A stretch of DNA of 64,000 bases from Verrucomicrobiaceae bacterium (GCA_027491155.1 JAIXWR010000026.1:39607-103606); one strand, 5' to 3'. Shown: positions 37,001 to 45,419, counted from the first letter of the stretch. Made by a program: numbers and translations. The notes: generated from the sequence alone by a model not told the origin.

Positions 37001-39144
37001 TCGGCCCGCGCGACCGCGCCGCGGCCCTGCTGTTCTGGGAAAGCTGGGACGATCCCGCCAAGGACCGCCTCGCCGGCCAGTTCGCCTCCTACGGCAAACG
37101 TCGTAGCCTCTTCGCCGGCGGCGACGAGATCGGCGCGTGGAAACAACGCCTCGCCACCGCCTTCACCACCTGGACCAGCGACCACGGGCTCTTCCCCGAC
37201 ATCGACGCCGCGAAAGCCGCCGACTACCTCGCCGAGGAACTCGCCGCCGGTGGAGCCTTCCTCGTCTCCGCCGCCGCCGCCGAACTCAGCCGCCATTTCC
37301 ACCAGGCCCTCGTCGCCAAGCGCGCCGAATCCGTCTTCAAGGACCTGCTCGGCGACACCAACAGCCCCGCCTTCGTCCGCTACGAGATCGCCCGCGACTG
37401 GCTCGCCGGCTTCGCCATCAATCATCCGGAGTCCCTGCAAGACACCCCCGCCGAGCTGCTCGCCGCTGTCATCGACGAGGCCGCCGTCCATTTCGCCCGC
37501 GGCGGCTTCGAGCAGCGCGCGGTGAAGACCATCCCGCTCTCCTTCCGCGCCGAAGGCCTGCGCTCCAGCCACCCGCGGATCGCCGACAGCACGCTGGAAA
37601 TCCACTACAGCGAGTTCCTCGACCGCCTCGAGCGCCACGAGCGCACCGATGCCGCCGCCTTCCGCGCCCTGGCCGAACGCAAGTCGCAGCTCACCGGCGT
37701 GAAGCGCGAGGAAATGCGGCTCGATGAGTTCAAGCCGAAGGTCATGAGCTCCTTCGTCCGCAACCGGCTGATCGACGAGGTCTACCTGCCGCTCATCGGC
37801 GACAACCTCGCCAAGCAGCTCGGCACCGCCGGCGCGAACACCCGCACCGACCGCAGCGGCCTGCTGCTCCTCATCTCGCCGCCCGGCTACGGCAAGACGA
37901 CCATCATGGAGTACGTCGCCAACCGCCTCGGCCTGACCTTCGTCAAGATCAACGGCCCGGCCCTCGGCCACCGCGTCCTCTCGCTCGACCCCGCCGAGGC
38001 CCCGAACGCCTCCGCCAGGATGGAGATCGAGCGCGCCAACCTCGCGCTGGAGATGGGCGACAACGTGATGCTCTACCTCGACGACATCCAGCACACCGAC
38101 CCGGAGTTCCTGCAGAAGTTCATCAGCCTCTGCGACGCCCAGCGCAAGATCGAGGGCGTGTGGAAGGGCAAGGCGCGGACCTACGATCTCCGCGGTCGAA
38201 AAGTCGCCGTCGTCATGGCCGGCAACCCCTACACCGAGAGCGGCGGCAAGTTCCAGATCCCGGACATGCTCGCCAACCGCGCCGACACCTACAACCTCGG
38301 CGACATCCTCGGCGGCCACGAAGCCGCGTTCAAAGGCAGCTACATTGAGAACTGCCTCACCGCGAACGTCACCCTGTCGAAGCTCGCCAGCCGCTCGCAG
38401 AAGGACGTCCTGATGCTCATCCGCGTCGCCGAAACCGGCAGCCGCGACGGCGCCGACTTCGAGGGCAACTACACCCCCGCCGAGATCGAGGAAATGCTCG
38501 CCGTGGTGAAGCACCTCCTTTCCGTCCGCGACACCATCCTGCGGGTGAACCTGCAGTATATCAAAAGCGCCGCCCAGGAAGACGCCTACCGCACCGAGCC
38601 GCCCTTCAAGCTCCAGGGCTCCTACCGCAACATGGCGCGCATCGCCGACAAGGTCCTGCCGCTGATGACCCCGCAGGAAGTCCGCCAGATCGTCATCGAC
38701 CACTACCGCAGCGAGTCGCAGAACCTCACCGCCGCCGCCGAGGCGAACCTCCTGAAGTTCTACGAAATGGAAGGCCTCCTCGACGAAACCCAGGCCGCCC
38801 GCTGGGAGCAGATCAAGAAGGAGTTCAACAAGCGCAAGCTCATGGGCGGAGCCGGCGAGAACGACCCCGTCGCCCGCGTCGTCGCCCAGATGACCCAGTT
38901 CAACGACGGCCTCGAAGCCATCAAAAACGGCATCTCCGCCGCCGGCCAAAGGTACTCCCAGCCGCAAACCCTCACCGACCAAACCGTCCAGCAACTCCGC
39001 CAACTCATCGAAGGCCTCCGCGCCGTCCCCGTGCAAGTCGACATCAAGGTCGTCCCGGTGCAGGACGAGAAGGGGAGCATCGAAAAGATCGACGCCCCCG
39101 ACAGCCCGGCCCTGGAGTTCAAGCCGGAGGTGAATCAGGGGTGA
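34003..39144 (+). CDS. giant AAA+ ATPase of the flotillin-linked DNA-repair-ATPase family
   Basis: A 1713-residue protein. The N-terminal two thirds match the DUF3686-like, mostly alpha-helical region of 'DNA repair ATPase' proteins (LLKILPYRESLHRHLVFND, KTVHRIDAIGDSCVLLPDD). A coiled-coil lies around 560-830. A C-terminal AAA+ domain has Walker A near residue 1292 (ISPPGYGKTTIMEYVANRLG) and Walker B VMLYLDDIQH near 1358, with an arginine-rich region after. A direct sequence repeat (residues about 931-950) interrupts it. The role is not established; association with flotillin suggests a membrane-tethered remodelling machine (inference). Confidence 0.85.
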   Translation: MPEQTPKPDQLEGGAYEVIRARLDKHAATLRSGLDALNTERLDVFGGIQTALLGTERVATEHNCVARDLVAVGKHRFLFGYNIQFGLKQTTDIKDVFAAYDYNPETRGFTELPVHQVLADPRFAEDFAYLFKYYREAVFQKFMVIGPHLYLKMRSGKTIDDIKAFKWRLNSNGSLEYLGNRFDHEVVYPAQQEFQWQRAHRGMHRGGMHPHVSIEDRVFVETVGGDLTIKIEDNTASGQGIYSEPVSENDQTLDDAEIFYAIVGSLILLKILPYRESLHRHLVFNDKTKTVHRIDAIGDSCVLLPDDHGIIFANGYLLQTGEVKTFDHGILDMRFERKVASSNGEDFLYSFYNRALGDYVLLSYNRIQQSVDTPIVCSGYSLFGDGQLVLFRGDGQPQRHHALQVWQTPYLDDETSTAAATNKDSFLYKVGNPELVRGMAESRELLTLLNKDDSFAGLYLDIVKRSGDLLDAYFWLDRAECQSLAAPIREIKKAGEAAIGEFEKVQKLRAVASERSTAVREAVEKLIRETQTSPPDALQGFVHQLAGLRKLRGEIIALRDVRYTDPAVIDAFEKEVVDTTDMVSNKTVDFLLGEDSLKSYAASIDTQEAALAKIAKVTEADEVATALDQAATELEMLIEIVGGLKIADATQTTAIIERISALYARLNGTRGSLRNKRRELSRGEGEAQFAAQMKLLSQALANYLDLCDTPEKVDESLTRLMVQVEELEGKFAEFDEYIEQIAVRREEIYDAFEGRRTQLVEARGKRAGALFKSAERILAGIRNRVASFNEVEAIHSYFATDPMIEKVRDLIGQLQKLGDSVKADDLQTRVKTLREDGVRQLKDKKDLFVDGTNVIRFGKNSFNVNTQPLEMTIVPHEDAMAFHLTGTKFFEPITDPAFLATRDAWDLEVPSESPRVARAEYLAWQFLLHGPPSSDLPPSDSPSSDLRPSDLKTFDVLLAVQSFMQPRYAEGYTKGIHDEDAAKILAHLLPIHAEAGLLRFGPRDRAAALLFWESWDDPAKDRLAGQFASYGKRRSLFAGGDEIGAWKQRLATAFTTWTSDHGLFPDIDAAKAADYLAEELAAGGAFLVSAAAAELSRHFHQALVAKRAESVFKDLLGDTNSPAFVRYEIARDWLAGFAINHPESLQDTPAELLAAVIDEAAVHFARGGFEQRAVKTIPLSFRAEGLRSSHPRIADSTLEIHYSEFLDRLERHERTDAAAFRALAERKSQLTGVKREEMRLDEFKPKVMSSFVRNRLIDEVYLPLIGDNLAKQLGTAGANTRTDRSGLLLLISPPGYGKTTIMEYVANRLGLTFVKINGPALGHRVLSLDPAEAPNASARMEIERANLALEMGDNVMLYLDDIQHTDPEFLQKFISLCDAQRKIEGVWKGKARTYDLRGRKVAVVMAGNPYTESGGKFQIPDMLANRADTYNLGDILGGHEAAFKGSYIENCLTANVTLSKLASRSQKDVLMLIRVAETGSRDGADFEGNYTPAEIEEMLAVVKHLLSVRDTILRVNLQYIKSAAQEDAYRTEPPFKLQGSYRNMARIADKVLPLMTPQEVRQIVIDHYRSESQNLTAAAEANLLKFYEMEGLLDETQAARWEQIKKEFNKRKLMGGAGENDPVARVVAQMTQFNDGLEAIKNGISAAGQRYSQPQTLTDQTVQQLRQLIEGLRAVPVQVDIKVVPVQDEKGSIEKIDAPDSPALEFKPEVNQG
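36794..36853. repeat. tandem 30-bp repeat inside the ATPase gene
   Basis: CCCCGTCTTCCGACCTTCCA begins the unit at 36794-36823, repeated at 36824-36853 with very few changes. It encodes two near-identical ten-residue units (PSSDLPPSDS, PSSDLRPSDL) between the coiled-coil and AAA+ regions. The in-frame placement gives a flexible Pro/Ser linker. It looks like an intergenic repeat that has been captured by the reading frame. Confidence 0.8.
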
Positions 39145-39379
39145 CCCACTGGGTGCGCGGAGCCTCTGGCCCGCAGAGCGGTCCCTAAAACTCCGCCTCT
39201 TCTCGCTACCCGCATCGCCAGAACGTGGCTTTCTCCAACGCCTCTTCCCGCTCCCCCATTTCTCACTCCCTTCCATTTCCCACTCACCTTCGGGGCTTCG
39301 CTGGCTCGGAAAGGCTCCGACAGGGCCGCCTACCCAAAATCGACTTTAGTTCCACTGACGAGGTGCTACCCTTCCGCAA

Positions 39380-39580
39380 ATGAATCCCACTGCTCCATCT
39401 CAGGATTTGCCGATCGAGAAGCGCGTCGCCACTCTCGAGCAGCAGATGGCGCAAATCCTCCGTTCGCACGATGGGGCCGCGAAAGATTGGCTCGCCACGG
39501 TCGGGACCTGGCAGGACGATGCCTTTTCCCGCGAAGCGGACGAACTCGGTGAAGCCTGGAGGCGGAGCGTGAAAGACTGA
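39380..39580 (+). CDS. putative antitoxin of a PIN toxin pair
   Basis: A 66-residue acidic protein (MNPTAPSQDLPIEKRVATLE) with a coiled region and the C-terminal EADELGEAWRRS. The size, the position 7 bp ahead of a PIN-domain gene and the charge pattern fit an antitoxin, but no DNA-binding family is clear. The 235-bp stretch upstream (39145-39379) has no gene. Confidence 0.6.
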   Translation: MNPTAPSQDLPIEKRVATLEQQMAQILRSHDGAAKDWLATVGTWQDDAFSREADELGEAWRRSVKD

Positions 39581-39587
39581 TCGAGCC

Positions 39588-40007
39588 GTGCTTGTGCTCG
39601 ACACCAATCACCTGAAGGAGCTCGCCTATCCCACTTCACTCGGCGAACGGCTCCGGAGTCGCCTCTTGCAGGCGGCAGCACCCGTGTTCACGACGGTCAT
39701 CACGCTGGAAGAAGAGCTGCGAGGCGTTCTCGCGCGCGCCAATCGCAACCTGCAGTCCGACGAACGCATTCTTGCGTACCAGAAGCTCATCGAGCGCGTG
39801 AACTTCTTCGCCCGTTGGGATATTCTACCTCTCGACACCGAGTCTGATACCGCCTTCACCCGATTCCGCAGTCAGGGAGTCCGCATCGGGACCATGGATC
39901 TGCGGATCGCCAGCATCGCTCTCGTTCACGATGCCACACTCCTCACCCGCAACACCGTGGACTTCGCCCAAGTGCCTGGCTTGAAATTCGAAAACTGGCT
40001 GGATTGA
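39588..40007 (+). CDS. PIN-domain toxin (VapC-like)
   Basis: A 139-residue PIN-domain protein. Acidic residues appear in LVLDTNHLKELAY (Asp near residue 4), in TLEEELRGVL and in TMDLRIASIALVHDATLLTRN (Asp residues near 107 and 118). Such proteins are magnesium-dependent ribonucleases. The GTG at 39588 is used; another GTG two codons later is possible. It pairs with the small gene upstream. Confidence 0.8.
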   Translation: MLVLDTNHLKELAYPTSLGERLRSRLLQAAAPVFTTVITLEEELRGVLARANRNLQSDERILAYQKLIERVNFFARWDILPLDTESDTAFTRFRSQGVRIGTMDLRIASIALVHDATLLTRNTVDFAQVPGLKFENWLD

Positions 40008-40109
40008 TCCATTTTGGACGGGTCATGGAATTCGGGATCGCCCTGCAACCTCCGTTCCCGCCGGCACGCAGGGGTTGCAGCGTGGGGACCATTCGCCGGA
40101 AACTCGGCC

Positions 40110-40430
40110 ATGTCCTCTCCGTTCCCCCGAGTTCCCGTGCCAGCGGCAGGCCAGACCGCCGAAGGATGGTGCTTATACGAGGACGACTGCTGGGACGGTC
40201 CGGTGCCGCAGGAATGGGACGATGAAGGTTGGATCGTGTATCCCGACCGGCCGGCCGCATGGGCCGGTCTGGCGCGCGAGATGCGGAGGCGCTGCGACCT
40301 CTTCGACGTCGGCAAGTGGTCGGGCGAGCAGCTCGTCACGAACTGGTATCCCGTTCCGGTCACCTATTTGCCCGATGGCGCGGTGCGCAATGAGACCGGT
40401 GCCGAGTTCGGGCCGGGACAACCTTGGTAG
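40110..40430 (+). CDS. hypothetical protein
   Basis: A 106-residue protein rich in Trp, Asp and Pro (EGWCLYEDDCWDGPVPQEWD, then VGKWSGEQLVTNWYPVPVTY). I do not recognise it. The residue pattern in the C-terminal 85 residues looks coding, while the part before 40110 does not. It lies between a toxin pair and the IS91 element, so it may be the remains of a longer locus. Confidence 0.4.
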   Translation: MSSPFPRVPVPAAGQTAEGWCLYEDDCWDGPVPQEWDDEGWIVYPDRPAAWAGLAREMRRRCDLFDVGKWSGEQLVTNWYPVPVTYLPDGAVRNETGAEFGPGQPW

Positions 40431-40562
40431 AGTTACCGCCGATCTGCTGTCCCTCAGTTCCTGCGCGAAGGCAAAAGATCAACCAATCCCCGACCTTCCC
40501 CCAAACTGATCCATCACCCCCATCCTTGTCCCGCACAATAAATGTTCTTATGAACACTCTTT

Positions 40563-42080
40563 GTGCCCTCCATCTACCAGCCCCGCCGCCCCCGCGCCTC
40601 GCCACTCTGGCAACTCGTCCGCCACGGCTGGGAAGAATTCCTCGCCAACTACGAAAAACGGTACCGCAAGGATCTCGGCCCGCTCCACCCGGCTGCCACC
40701 GCCACCGTCGAATCCTTCCTCCGCTGTGGCGACCTCGCTTCCGGCTTCACCCGCCTCCAGTGCCCCGATTGCGGCCACGAACGCCTCCTCGCCTTCACCT
40801 GCAAGGGCCGCCACTTCTGCCCGTCCTGCCATCAACGCCGTGTCCGCTCAACCAGCGACTGGATTGCCACCGCCGTCTGCCACGAAGTGCCCCACCGCCA
40901 GTTCGTCTTCACCATCCCCAAGGTCCTCCGCGGCATCTTCCGCAAACGCCGCCAGCTCCTCACCCACCTCTTCCACACCGCCACCGAAACTCTCCGCGAT
41001 GCGTTCCGCACGCGACTGGCGCTCCCCGAGGGCAAACTCGGTGCCATCGCCGCCGTCCACACCTTCGGCGACTACCTCATCTTCCACCCGCACCTCCACG
41101 TCCTCGCCGCCGACGGACTCTTCGCACCCGACGGCCGCTTCCACTGCATGCCCGTTGAAGACCTCGCCCCCGCCATCGAACTCTTCCGCCACCGCTTCCT
41201 TCACGCCCTGCGCGAAGCGAAGCTCATCAGCCCGAAGAAACTCGCCGACCTTCTCGCTTGGAAGCATTCCGGCTTCCACATCCACGATGGCGGCGAAAAG
41301 CCCGTGCCCGCCCATGACAGCGCCGGCCGCAAACGCCTCGCTGAGTACCTTTTGCGCCATCCCTTCTCCCTTCAAAAGATCACCTGGAACGAAACAACCA
41401 AGACCGTCATCTACCGCTCCAAGCGCCACCACACCACCAAGCGCAACTTCGAGATCTTCAAGGCTCCCGACTTCATCGCCGCCGCGCTGCTCCACCTCCC
41501 GCCCAAAGGCCAGCAAACGGTGCGCTATTACGGCGTCTATTCCAACAAAACCCGCGGCCTCACCTCACCCATACCCGACCACATCATCCGGCCACCGGCA
41601 CCCTCTGCAAATCAACAACCGGAAATCCGCAATCATCAATCGGAAATCCTCCTCATCCCCGCGCCTCTGAAGCAATCCGCACGCGACATGCGCCCCCTCT
41701 GGCGCGACCTCATTCTACAGGTCTGGAGCGGCGACCCGCTCCAATGCCCATGCTGCAAGGGCACCATGAAACCCGTCCGGCATGTCATCCGCCGCGAGCA
41801 AATCGAATTCTTCCTCCGTCTCCATGGCCTTTGGGAGGGTCTCATCCAGCTCCCACGCCCGCCACCGCCGCCCTTCGACATCGAGACCATGGACCCCATC
41901 GAACCGCCGTGGCTGGCGATCAAGGAGTGGATCCCCGATGACGAACCGAACCTCGACTGGTTCAACCGTCCGCGGAATCCATCCAATCCCAATCCCGATG
42001 GCTTCGACCAGCGCCCCGGGTGGCAGCCAGCCGAGATTCGATTGGACGACGGCCGCACCCTGGTTCTCGAAGAGTTCTGA
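40563..42080 (+). CDS. IS91-family transposase
   Basis: A 505-residue rolling-circle transposase. Zinc-finger Cys residues are near 66-100 (CPDCGHERLLAF, CPSCH), the HUH motif is HPHLHVLAADG near residue 180, and the tyrosine region is RYYGVYSNKTRG near 320. The GTG at 40563 is the only start without an in-frame stop upstream. A short repeat-derived segment (about residues 349-363) sits in the linker before the C-terminal domain. The element probably moves by rolling circle. Confidence 0.87.
   Translation: MPSIYQPRRPRASPLWQLVRHGWEEFLANYEKRYRKDLGPLHPAATATVESFLRCGDLASGFTRLQCPDCGHERLLAFTCKGRHFCPSCHQRRVRSTSDWIATAVCHEVPHRQFVFTIPKVLRGIFRKRRQLLTHLFHTATETLRDAFRTRLALPEGKLGAIAAVHTFGDYLIFHPHLHVLAADGLFAPDGRFHCMPVEDLAPAIELFRHRFLHALREAKLISPKKLADLLAWKHSGFHIHDGGEKPVPAHDSAGRKRLAEYLLRHPFSLQKITWNETTKTVIYRSKRHHTTKRNFEIFKAPDFIAAALLHLPPKGQQTVRYYGVYSNKTRGLTSPIPDHIIRPPAPSANQQPEIRNHQSEILLIPAPLKQSARDMRPLWRDLILQVWSGDPLQCPCCKGTMKPVRHVIRREQIEFFLRLHGLWEGLIQLPRPPPPPFDIETMDPIEPPWLAIKEWIPDDEPNLDWFNRPRNPSNPNPDGFDQRPGWQPAEIRLDDGRTLVLEEF
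41609..41648. repeat. intergenic repeat captured inside the IS91 gene
   Basis: The stretch AAATCAACAACCGGAAATCC and the similar AATCATCAATCGGAAATC that follows are short repeats of a type common in intergenic DNA of this phylum. Here they are in frame within the transposase gene and encode a Pro/Asn/Gln/Glu linker. Confidence 0.6.
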
Positions 42081-42278
42081 TTCCGCCCACCGGGCTGCCA
42101 AAAAGCCGCTGCCAAAAACGATCTTGGCAAGGCGGACCGGAAGGCTACGTTTCGAGGCAATGATTTCCCCTCCAAAAGCCCCCAATTCCGCCAAGTCCCG
42201 GCGGGGAATGGGAACTTTTCTTTCCGGAACACCGGTCACCGACGCAACGAAGCACCTCTTTCGCCCCCTTCTCCCCCG

Positions 42279-42357
42279 CAACCCCCTTTTCCCCGCCCTC
42301 CGGTCCGCCCCAACGGCTGTTTCAGGGGCCGCCCGCGAAAAGCAAATTCCTAGCAGT
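42279..42357. repeat. 79-bp direct repeat, copy 1
   Basis: Exactly the same 79 bp recur at 46373-46451 in the same orientation. It begins CAACCCCCTTTTCCCCGCCC and ends in AGCAGT. A related, degenerate version lies around 56540-56712. Copy 1 ends at the edge of the trxB remnant. Confidence 0.9.
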
Positions 42358-42656
42358 CAATAATCGAGTCCAGTAGAGGCATCTTTGTTTTTATCGGAGC
42401 CACGCCGTGCACCGATTTCATGGGATCTGCGATCTGCAAAGACGACAAAGGTTTCCTGCTTGCTGGAGCCGAATCCGCCAACTGCGGCTCCTGGCCGCTC
42501 ACCTCACGCCAACCCTGCACTTTAGAGACATCCATGCCGGGACTCTTCGTCGCTGGCGACTGCCGCTCCAGCACGGCCAAACGTGTCGCCTTTGCCGTGG
42601 GCGATGGGGCACTGGCCGTGAACTGTGTGCATGACTATCTCGGGACCTATTCTTGA
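42358..42656 (+). pseudogene. C-terminal remnant of thioredoxin reductase
   Basis: About 99 codons without a start, corresponding to the C-terminal part of TrxB-like flavoproteins: RGIFVFIGATPCTDFM, then MPGLFVAGDCRSSTAKRVAF and AVGDGALAVNCVHDYL. The reading frame is open from the edge of the 79-bp repeat. The FAD-domain N-terminus is absent. It is the left edge of the island. Confidence 0.8.
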
Positions 42657-42689
42657 ACCAAACCAGCCGTTTCGTTAGGAATACTCAGG

Positions 42690-43277
42690 TCAGCCAAGTG
42701 ATTCCTCCACCTTCCGGCGCAGCTCGGGCAGCACGTTCTGCTCGAACCATGGGTTTCGTTTCAGCCAGATGTTGTTGCGCGGGCTGGGATGGGGGAGTGG
42801 CAGGAAATCGGGAAGATAGCTGTGCCAGGCTTGCACGGTTTCCGTCAGGGTGGGCTTCACGCGCGGGCCGAGGTGCCAGGCCATCGCGTATTGGCCGATG
42901 ACGAGGGTGAGCTTGACCGCGTGGAGTTCTGTTAAAACGTTCTCCCGCCAGGTGGCGGCGCATTCCGGGCGTGGTGGAAGATCGCCGGATTTGCCGGTGC
43001 CGGGATAGCAAAATCCCATCGGTAGGATGGCCACGCGGCTGGCATCGTAAAAGGTCTCGCGGTCGATCCCTAACCAGTCGCGCAGGCGGTCGCCGCTGGC
43101 ATCATCAAAGGGGATCCCGGAGGCATGGACCTTCCGCCCGGGGGCCTGGCCTGCGATGAGAATCCGTGCGGTGCGGGAAATTTGCAGCACTGGCCGGGGG
43201 CCGTGCGGCAGGTGCGTGGCGCAGAGCGTGCAACTGCGGATGTCCTGCTGGAGTGCCGCGAAGGCGGCGGCATTCAC
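42690..43277 (-). CDS. uracil-DNA glycosylase family protein
   Basis: A 195-residue uracil-DNA glycosylase superfamily protein. Motif 1 is ILIAGQAPGRKVHASGIPF near residue 43, and motif 2 is PLPHPSPRNNIW near residue 165. Related enzymes remove uracil from DNA; whether this one is catalytic is uncertain because the family is diverse. The GTG at 43277 overlaps the stop of the anti-sigma-like gene (GTGA), so it is coupled to the sigma/anti-sigma pair. This linkage is unusual. Confidence 0.8.
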   Translation of the reverse strand: MNAAAFAALQQDIRSCTLCATHLPHGPRPVLQISRTARILIAGQAPGRKVHASGIPFDDASGDRLRDWLGIDRETFYDASRVAILPMGFCYPGTGKSGDLPPRPECAATWRENVLTELHAVKLTLVIGQYAMAWHLGPRVKPTLTETVQAWHSYLPDFLPLPHPSPRNNIWLKRNPWFEQNVLPELRRKVEESLG

Positions 43278-43516
43278 GATTGTGCCTTGAGGATCTCCAT
43301 CAGCGCCTCGCATTCCTCGCGGCACTCGGGGCAGAGGGCCAGGTGCTGTTCCACCAGAGTGAGCGCTTCATCGAGAGGCAGTCCGGCCAGTTTCGACTCG
43401 GCAAATTCTCCTGCGTGCATGAGGCACTCGCCACAGGTGAACTCGTGCTCCTGCGTGAGGTCCAGCATTTTTACAAGACTGCCGACTTGTTCGTTTGTTA
43501 GCGATTGTGGATTCAT
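43274..43516 (-). CDS. small zinc-binding anti-sigma-like protein
   Basis: An 80-residue protein with CGECLMHAGEF near residue 29 and HLALCPECREEC near residue 58. The His/Cys spacing resembles zinc anti-sigma domains. It begins where the sigma-factor gene ends (ATGA overlap of 4 bp), the usual arrangement for an anti-sigma factor. It has no transmembrane segment, so it would be a cytoplasmic sensor. Confidence 0.7.
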   Translation of the reverse strand: MNPQSLTNEQVGSLVKMLDLTQEHEFTCGECLMHAGEFAESKLAGLPLDEALTLVEQHLALCPECREECEALMEILKAQS

Positions 43517-44124
43517 GAGTGGAAAGCGTTTTGGATATCAGCTCCGGTGATGCCGGATTGAGTTAGGTATTTTCTAAGGGCGCGTCGCGCGTCATGCACG
43601 AGTTTGTAAGCTGCGTTGCGGTTTGTGCCGAGCAGTTCGGCGATTTGATCGAAGGGCATTTCATGAAGCTCGCCTAGGATGGCCGCGCGCTGTTTGGGTG
43701 TGAGTTCATTCTTGATGGCGGCACGTAATGCATTGACGAGGCGGGTGCTGTCTTCATCTGCGCCTAGCACCTCATCCGCGATCATCGAGGGATCTGCGAG
43801 GTGCTCGCCATTGGCCATGAGTGCATCGAGTGAAACGTCTTGCCAGCGCTTTTTGCGCAGCTCGGTGAAGGCGGTGTTCAGTGCGATGGCTTGTGCCCAA
43901 GTGGTGAATTTGCTCTTTCCTGAAAACGAATTTAGACTCTTTAGAACCCGAAGGAGCGTCACCTGAGTGGTGTCTTCGATGAAAGCGGCGTCTTGTTGGG
44001 GGAAGGATCTGGCCAGTCCCGAAATGAGCAATTTTCTGAGATCTTCAAGTGCCGACTCCTGTAAATCGCCAGGCGCAGAAAGGTCCACAATCCAATCACT
44101 GTTCTGGCGAGGGCCATTTTCCAT
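43513..44124 (-). CDS. ECF-type RNA polymerase sigma factor
   Basis: A 203-residue sigma-70-family protein with a region-2 part (QVTLLRVLKSLNSFSGKSKF, then TWAQAIALNTAFTELRKKRW near residue 85) and a region-4 helix-turn-helix (ELHEMPFDQIAELLGTNRNA near residue 155). The ATG at 44124 gives MENGPRQNSDW. It leads a three-gene overlapping operon with anti-sigma and uracil-DNA glycosylase. ECF factors respond to extracytoplasmic or stress signals; targets are unknown. Confidence 0.85.
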   Translation of the reverse strand: MENGPRQNSDWIVDLSAPGDLQESALEDLRKLLISGLARSFPQQDAAFIEDTTQVTLLRVLKSLNSFSGKSKFTTWAQAIALNTAFTELRKKRWQDVSLDALMANGEHLADPSMIADEVLGADEDSTRLVNALRAAIKNELTPKQRAAILGELHEMPFDQIAELLGTNRNAAYKLVHDARRALRKYLTQSGITGADIQNAFHS

Positions 44125-44510
44125 GGGCGAAGCGTACCAGAGCCTCGCAGCGGTTACAATCCGAAACAAGATGACCCTACCTGCCGTTGCGAGGACCCTC
44201 CCCACGATTCGGCCCGATGAAACATGGAGGTGTTGTCCGGGGTCGTCAGCACCCGATCTTTGAGCGGAGGTTGTCGTCACGAGAGGCCAGGACGCGAAAA
44301 TTTCCGGATTTGCCGCGGCATTCAGCGCGGACGTTGAAAATGTAGAAGAACGCCTAGAAGTCTCCCACGTGGTAAGAATTTTCCACCAACCGACAATTTC
44401 TTGTTCTTTGAGCTGAAAGACGGGTGAAGGAATTTCCGTTGGTGTGAGAATGCTCAAAGGCATCGGAGCGCCGGCACTTCGCCATCTGCAATTATATGGG
44501 GAAGCTTGCA
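44125..44510. other. intergenic, no gene seen
   Basis: A 386-bp gap between the start of the sigma factor and the end of pabA, both on the minus strand. No convincing coding frame, repeat or RNA gene. The sigma operon promoter should lie here. Confidence 0.6.
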
Positions 44511-45074
44511 TTACATCCGAAGAAAGTTCTCAAGTATCCTTTTCCCATCCTGGGTCAGAAGCGACTCCGGGTGGAACTGAACGCCATGAACCGGATGCTC
44601 CTTGTGCCGGAGCCCCATAATCACGTCATCGGCCGTCCACGCGGTGATCTCCAAGCAGTCCGGGAGAGACTGGCGGTTCACAATCAGCGAGTGGTAACGT
44701 GTCGCCTCAAACGGATTCGGCAGACCGGTGAAAACGCTTTTGCCCTCGTGGATAACAGGCGAGGTTTTCCCATGCATTGGTTCTGCGCCACGCACCACCT
44801 CTCCACCATAGACCTGCCCGATCGATTGGTGGCCGAGGCAAACTCCCAGAATGGGGATATGGGTTCCTAGCTTCTCGATCAACTCACAGGAAATACCAGC
44901 GTCATTCGGGGTGCAAGGCCCTGGAGAAATGCAAATCCGATCGGCCTTGAGTTCTTTCACCTGCGCCACGGTGATTGCATCGTTGCGCACGATCTTCATT
45001 TCGGCACCAAGTTCGCCAAAATATTGGACGAGATTGTAGGTGAAGGAGTCGTAATTATCAATTATGAGTAGCAT
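44511..45074 (-). CDS. pabA: anthranilate/aminodeoxychorismate synthase glutamine amidotransferase
   Basis: A 187-residue class-I glutamine amidotransferase (PabA/TrpG). [15 protein letters not shown] is at the start, the nucleophile Cys79 is in [12 protein letters not shown], and the catalytic His168/Glu170 in VQFHPESLL. It supplies ammonia to aminodeoxychorismate or anthranilate synthase; TrpG versus PabA cannot be decided. It stands alone without the large subunit, inside the AT-richer island. Confidence 0.9.
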   Translation of the reverse strand: MLLIIDNYDSFTYNLVQYFGELGAEMKIVRNDAITVAQVKELKADRICISPGPCTPNDAGISCELIEKLGTHIPILGVCLGHQSIGQVYGGEVVRGAEPMHGKTSPVIHEGKSVFTGLPNPFEATRYHSLIVNRQSLPDCLEITAWTADDVIMGLRHKEHPVHGVQFHPESLLTQDGKRILENFLRM

Positions 45075-45167
45075 CGATATGCTTGTGTTAAAGTGTTTTG
45101 ATCCCGATTTATGAAAACATGATTCGAGAGGAGCTTATCTTCTTCGGATACCTACCTGCTATCATGT

Positions 45168-45374
45168 CTAGCCGGAGATGGTTTTGGTGCCAGATGATGA
45201 TGGGCCCGATCCATCGGAATTTACTGGGCATTCGAACTCGCCAGCGCAACAGGATCCGCGGCCATGATAGCAATCAACACACCAGCCAATGCCATCGATA
45301 ACGGCATCTGCATCCCGACCGCAGCTTTTGCAAACGGGGGGCACAGCTTCCTCTTTTTCGTCATTTGGTGTCAT
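45168..45374 (-). CDS. small zinc-ribbon protein
   Basis: A 68-residue protein with CKSCGRDADAV near residue 15 and WCVDCYHGRGSCC near residue 31: five or more Cys residues that could form a zinc ribbon. Function unknown. A small gene of this kind would often be missed. The region around it is clearly lower in GC than the flanks. Confidence 0.5.
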   Translation of the reverse strand: MTPNDEKEEAVPPVCKSCGRDADAVIDGIGWCVDCYHGRGSCCAGEFECPVNSDGSGPSSSGTKTISG

Positions 45375-45419
45375 AGTGATGCAAGGTTGGCGGTCAAGGA
45401 ATCATCATTAAGCGCGGCA

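Larger units (their letters stand above)
40543..42357 (+). mobile_element. IS91-family insertion sequence
   Basis: A single-transposase IS of the rolling-circle IS91 group. The left boundary is near the hairpin TGTTC-TTAT-GAACA at 40543-40556, and the right boundary near the end of the 79-bp repeat at 42357. Neither end is proven. No terminal inverted repeats or target duplication are expected for this family. The 199-bp stretch after the transposase (42081-42279) holds no gene on the same strand. Confidence 0.7.

Noticed and set aside
36847..39276. 809-codon minus-strand frame opposite the giant ATPase
   Set aside because: The plus-strand frame has clear Walker motifs. The reverse translation is Gly/Val/Asp-rich without domains.
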